Source: Theristus sp. LFF4_11 (lineage: Eukaryota; Nematoda; Chromadorea; Monhysterida; Xyalidae). Taken from it: a stretch of DNA of 64,000 bases. The stretch spans positions 62,001 through 126,000 of the forward strand of contig JASANC010005206.1 in NCBI GenBank assembly GCA_030248135.1, in the 5' to 3' direction. Every line of letters begins with the position of its first letter. The stretch's first letter is position 1. The notes under the pieces are model-generated. The model saw only the letters and a program-made list of their open reading frames with translations, did no database searches and was not told where the DNA came from. The position numbers and the translations under genes are program-made. Of this stretch, positions 60,774-64,000 are shown in pieces.

Positions 60774-62022
60774 CTGGCCTATTGACCCGAGCGTATGTGG
60801 CTTAATGCATGTGGCAATGCCAAGCCTTTTTGGTGAAGTGGCATTGACTTAGAAAGAAAAAACAGTAACGTTTACTGAATAATAACCCTGAAGAAAATTT
60901 ACCTTGTGCTGCCGTGAAGTCGCCTACAATACAATATTTTTAATGTATTTAAATAAATAAAAACTGCGAAGTTTATGATTTTGCTATTTTTACCCGTTTA
61001 CCCTAACCGAAGGCAAGCCTTTTTGTATGTGAAGTAAAATTGAATAAAAAATATAAAAACTAACGTTTTTTTCATTTACCCGTTTTAAAAAGCTAATGCT
61101 TTTTTACCCGTTCACCTAAGCCAAGCCTTTTTTGTAAAGTGAAAATGCGAAGTTATTGATTTTGCTATTTTTACCCGTTCACCCTAACCTAAGTCAAGCC
61201 TTTTTGTAAGTTAAGTAAGATTGAATAAAAAAATATAAAAAATAACGTTTTTTTTCATTAAAAAAATACCCGTTTAAAAAAGCTAATGCTTCTTTTACCC
61301 GGTTACCCTAACATAAGCCAAGCCTTTTTTCTAAAGTGAAAATGAATAGAAGAAACAAAAAAGTGACGTTTATAATTTTGTTTTGCAGTCATTGCTTCTT
61401 TTTACCCGTTTACCCCAACATGACCCTAACATTTTGCAAAGTGAAAATGAATGGTAAATACCATTTCGACCCAATTAAAAACTAACTTTTTTCAGAGACG
61501 GTTTTGTTACATCTTTCGCAGTCGCTCGTCAAGTTTTGAGCAGCAACAATTGCCAGTTGCCCATCGTGCGTTACGTTGAAATTATCGCTCATAACCATGG
61601 AGTATCAATTTGAAAATGAAACATGGAGTATCAATTTCAATGAAATTTACTTGTTTTGAATCCAAAGTGCAACTTGCAATGCCGATGTCGATGTGCGTTT
61701 TGCAACCCGATTTTTAAAAACAAAAAATTTCAAACTTTTTTCAAAGACGGTTTTGTTACATCTTTCCCAGTCGATCATCAAGTTTTGATCAGCCACGCTT
61801 CCATTTGCCTATGCTGCGCTGAACTGTCTCTGTTGACCAAAGAGTATCATGATGACTCCAGCTATGAAGAGCGACGTTTTGAGAAAACAATCTCAACTGG
61901 CATTAATAAAAAAATAGGTTAAGGAAATTGAGATGGAGTTTTCTTAAGTAGCAAAAAAGGGCGCCAATTCAAATTGCAAAAAAGTGCCACACACGCACAG
62001 ATTGTAAATTTAATAATATAGA
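60774..62022 (-). mobile_element. Helitron-derived tandem unit 1
   Basis: A 1,249-bp unit read on the minus strand. Its 5' TC is at 62022-62021, directly abutting the CTAG of unit 2. Its own 3' end has drifted to CCAG after CTCGGGTCAATAGG, close to the intact Helitron's CACGGGTCAATTTG. The 3' hairpin is degraded. The interior holds rows of the CCTAACCTAAGCCAAGCC module and shorter T-rich units. Confidence 0.75.
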
Positions 62023-63317
62023 CTAGCCTATTGACCCGAGCGTATGTGGCTTAATGCATGTGGCAATGCCAAGCCTTTTTGGTGAAGTGGCATTGACTTA
62101 GAAAGAAAAAAACGTTTACTGAATAATAACCCTGAGGAAAATTTACCTTGTGCTGCCGTGAAGTCGCCTACAATACAATATTTTTTAATGTATTTAAATA
62201 AATAAAAAAATGCGAAGTTTATGATTTTGTTATTTTTACCCGTTTACCCTAACCGAAGGCAAGCCTTTTTGTAAGTGAAGTAAAATTGAATAAAAAATAT
62301 AAAAACTAACGGTTTGTTTCATTTACCCGTTTTAAAAAGCTAATGCTTTTTTACCCGTTTACCTAAGCCAAGCCTTTTTGTAAAGGGAAAATGCGAAGTT
62401 TATGATTTTGCTATTTTTACCGGTTCACCCTAACCTAAGTCAAGCCTTTTTGTAAGTTAAGTAAAATTGAAAAAAAAAATAAAAATTAACGTTTTTTTTC
62501 ATTAAAAAATACCCGTTTTAAAAAGCTAATGCTTCTTTTACCCGGTTACCCTAACATAAGCCAATTTTTTTCTAAAGTGAAAATGAATAGAAGAAACAAA
62601 AAAGTGACGTTTATAATTTCGTTTTGCAGCCATTGCTTCTTTTAACCCTCGCTCGTCAAGTTTTGAGAAAAAATACCCGTTTTAAAAAGCTAATGCTTCT
62701 TTTACCCGGTTACCCTAACATAAGCCAATTTTTTCTAAAGTGAAAATGAATAGAAGAAACAAAAAAGTGACGTTTATAATTTCGTTTTGCAGCCATTGCT
62801 TCTTTTAACCCTCGCTCGTCAAGTTTTGAGCAGCAACAATTGCCAGTTAATTGCCCATCGTGCGTTACGTTGAAATTATCGCTCATAACCATGGACTATC
62901 AATTTGAAAATGAAACATGGAGTATCAATTTCAATGAAATTTACTTGTTTTGAATCCAAAGTGCAACTTGCAATACCGATGTCGATGTGCGTTTTGCAAC
63001 CCGATTTTTAAAAACAAAAAAGTTCAAACTGTTTTAAAAAACGGTTTTGTTACATCTTTCCCAGTCGATCATCAAGTTTTGATCAGCCACGCTTCCATTT
63101 GCCTATGCTGTGCTGAACCGTCGCTGTTGACCAAAGAGTGTCATGATGACTCCAGCTATGTGAAGAGCGACGTTTTGAGAAAACAATCTCAACTGGCATG
63201 AATAAAAAATAGGTTAAGGAAATTGAGATGGTGTTTTCTTAAGTAGCAAAAAAGGGCGCCAATTCAAATTGCAAAAAAGTGCCACAGACAGACACTTTGT
63301 AAATTTAATAATATAGA
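62023..63317 (-). mobile_element. Helitron-derived tandem unit 2
   Basis: A 1,295-bp unit on the minus strand with 5' TCTATATTATTAAATTTAC at 63317 and 3' CGGGTCAATAGGCTAG ending at 62023. The 5' start followed by TGTCTGTCTGTGG resembles Helitron/Helentron 5' termini. A local duplication of about 170 bp (around 62495-62660 and 62668-62830) makes this unit longer than unit 1 despite small losses elsewhere. Confidence 0.8.
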
Positions 63318-64000
63318 CTAGCCAATTGACCCGAGCGTATGTGGCTTAATCAATGCCAAGCCTTTTTTGGTGAAGTAGCATTGAATTAAAAAGAAAAAAA
63401 CAGTAACGTTTACTGAATAACCAATCTGAAGAAAATTTACTTTGTGCTGCCGTGAAGCCGCCTACAATACAATATTTTTTATTGTATTTAAATGAATAAA
63501 AAATGCGAAGTTTATGAGTTTGTTATTTTTACCCATTCACCCTAACCTAAGGCAAGCCTTTTTGTATGTGAAGTAAGATTGAATAAAAAACATAAAAATT
63601 AACGTTTTTTAATTACCCGTTTAAAAAAGCTAATGCTTCATTTAGCCGTTTACCTTAGCCAAGCCTTTTTTGTAAAGTGAAAATGCGAAGTTTATGATTT
63701 TGCTATTTTTACCCGTTCACCCTGACCGTCAAGCCTTTTTGTAAGTTAAGTAAGATTGAATAAAAAATTTAAAAATTAACGTTTTATTCAATTACCCGTT
63801 TTAAAAAGCTTATGCTTCTTTTGCCCGTTTACCCTAACATAAGCCAAGCATCTTTTGTAATGTGAAAATGCGAAGTTTATGATTTTGCAATTTTTACCCG
63901 TTCACCGTAACCTAAGTCAAGCCTTTTTGTAAATGAAGTAAAATTGAATAAAAAATATAAAAATTAACGTTTTTTTCAATTACCCGTTTTAATAAGATAA
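63318..64000 (-). mobile_element. Helitron-derived tandem unit 3, cut by window edge
   Basis: Only the 3' part is inside the window. The CTAG is at 63321-63318, preceded by CTCGGGTCAATTGG, and abuts unit 2 with no extra base. The interior has the same AAGCCAAGC and TTTACCCGTT modules. The array continues beyond the right edge. Confidence 0.8.

Noticed and set aside
60774..64000. Regular repeats as a possible CRISPR-like array
   Set aside because: The period is over 1 kb, the DNA is eukaryotic, and the ends match Helitron termini.

Overview
The window is eukaryotic nuclear DNA. Genes are split by many short GT-AG introns plus at least two GC-AG introns, intergenic DNA is long and AT-rich, and there are several transposable-element families and microsatellites. 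The secreted lipocalin at 20.9-22.1 kb belongs to a class I associate with nematodes (lipocalin-related LPR proteins). Together with the ERM, importin alpha and mitoribosomal genes this points to a nematode, but I cannot name the species or clade. Exon boundaries were built by hand from splice consensus and codon phase; no transcript evidence was available.

Layout. 1-2763 (-): importin alpha, 3' end outside the window. 6373-15694 (+): a coiled-coil, low-complexity protein of about 1,490 residues in 19 exons that I do not recognise. 16581-19051 (-): a LIM protein with one C-terminal LIM domain, a long form with a polyproline and an LD-like region, and a short form from an alternative first exon. 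20877-22143 (-): secreted lipocalin, all six exons in phase. 22952-26070 (+): DNA primase large subunit with its four Fe-S cysteines. 30594-32884 (-): GPI-anchored three-finger (Ly6/activin-receptor-like) protein with a Thr-rich, Tyr/Trp-containing mucin stalk. 37770-39555 (-): mitochondrial ribosomal protein uS15m. 42400-55961 (-): ezrin/radixin/moesin protein with two alternative first exons and a long inserted linker before the actin-binding tail.

Mobile DNA is the most striking part. Two elements (8170-8753 and 26308-29921) have inverted termini made of 14-15 bp G/C-rich tandem units and are flanked by perfect 9-bp direct repeats, like Foldback or Mutator-type elements. The second contains a non-autonomous Helitron (26679-28782) with a textbook 3' hairpin and CTAG end. 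From 60.8 kb to the right edge, related Helitron units lie head-to-tail with no bases between them, forming a Helitron-derived satellite. Further MITE-like inverted-repeat elements occur at 14.1, 28.9, 40.1 and 52.9 kb, and a G-tract-rich repeat family fills 56.9-60.6 kb.

The genes are unrelated housekeeping, cytoskeletal and secreted functions, with no operon-like cluster. The lipocalin and PRIM2 genes diverge from an 808-bp interval. I saw no rRNA, tRNA, CRISPR or viral gene.
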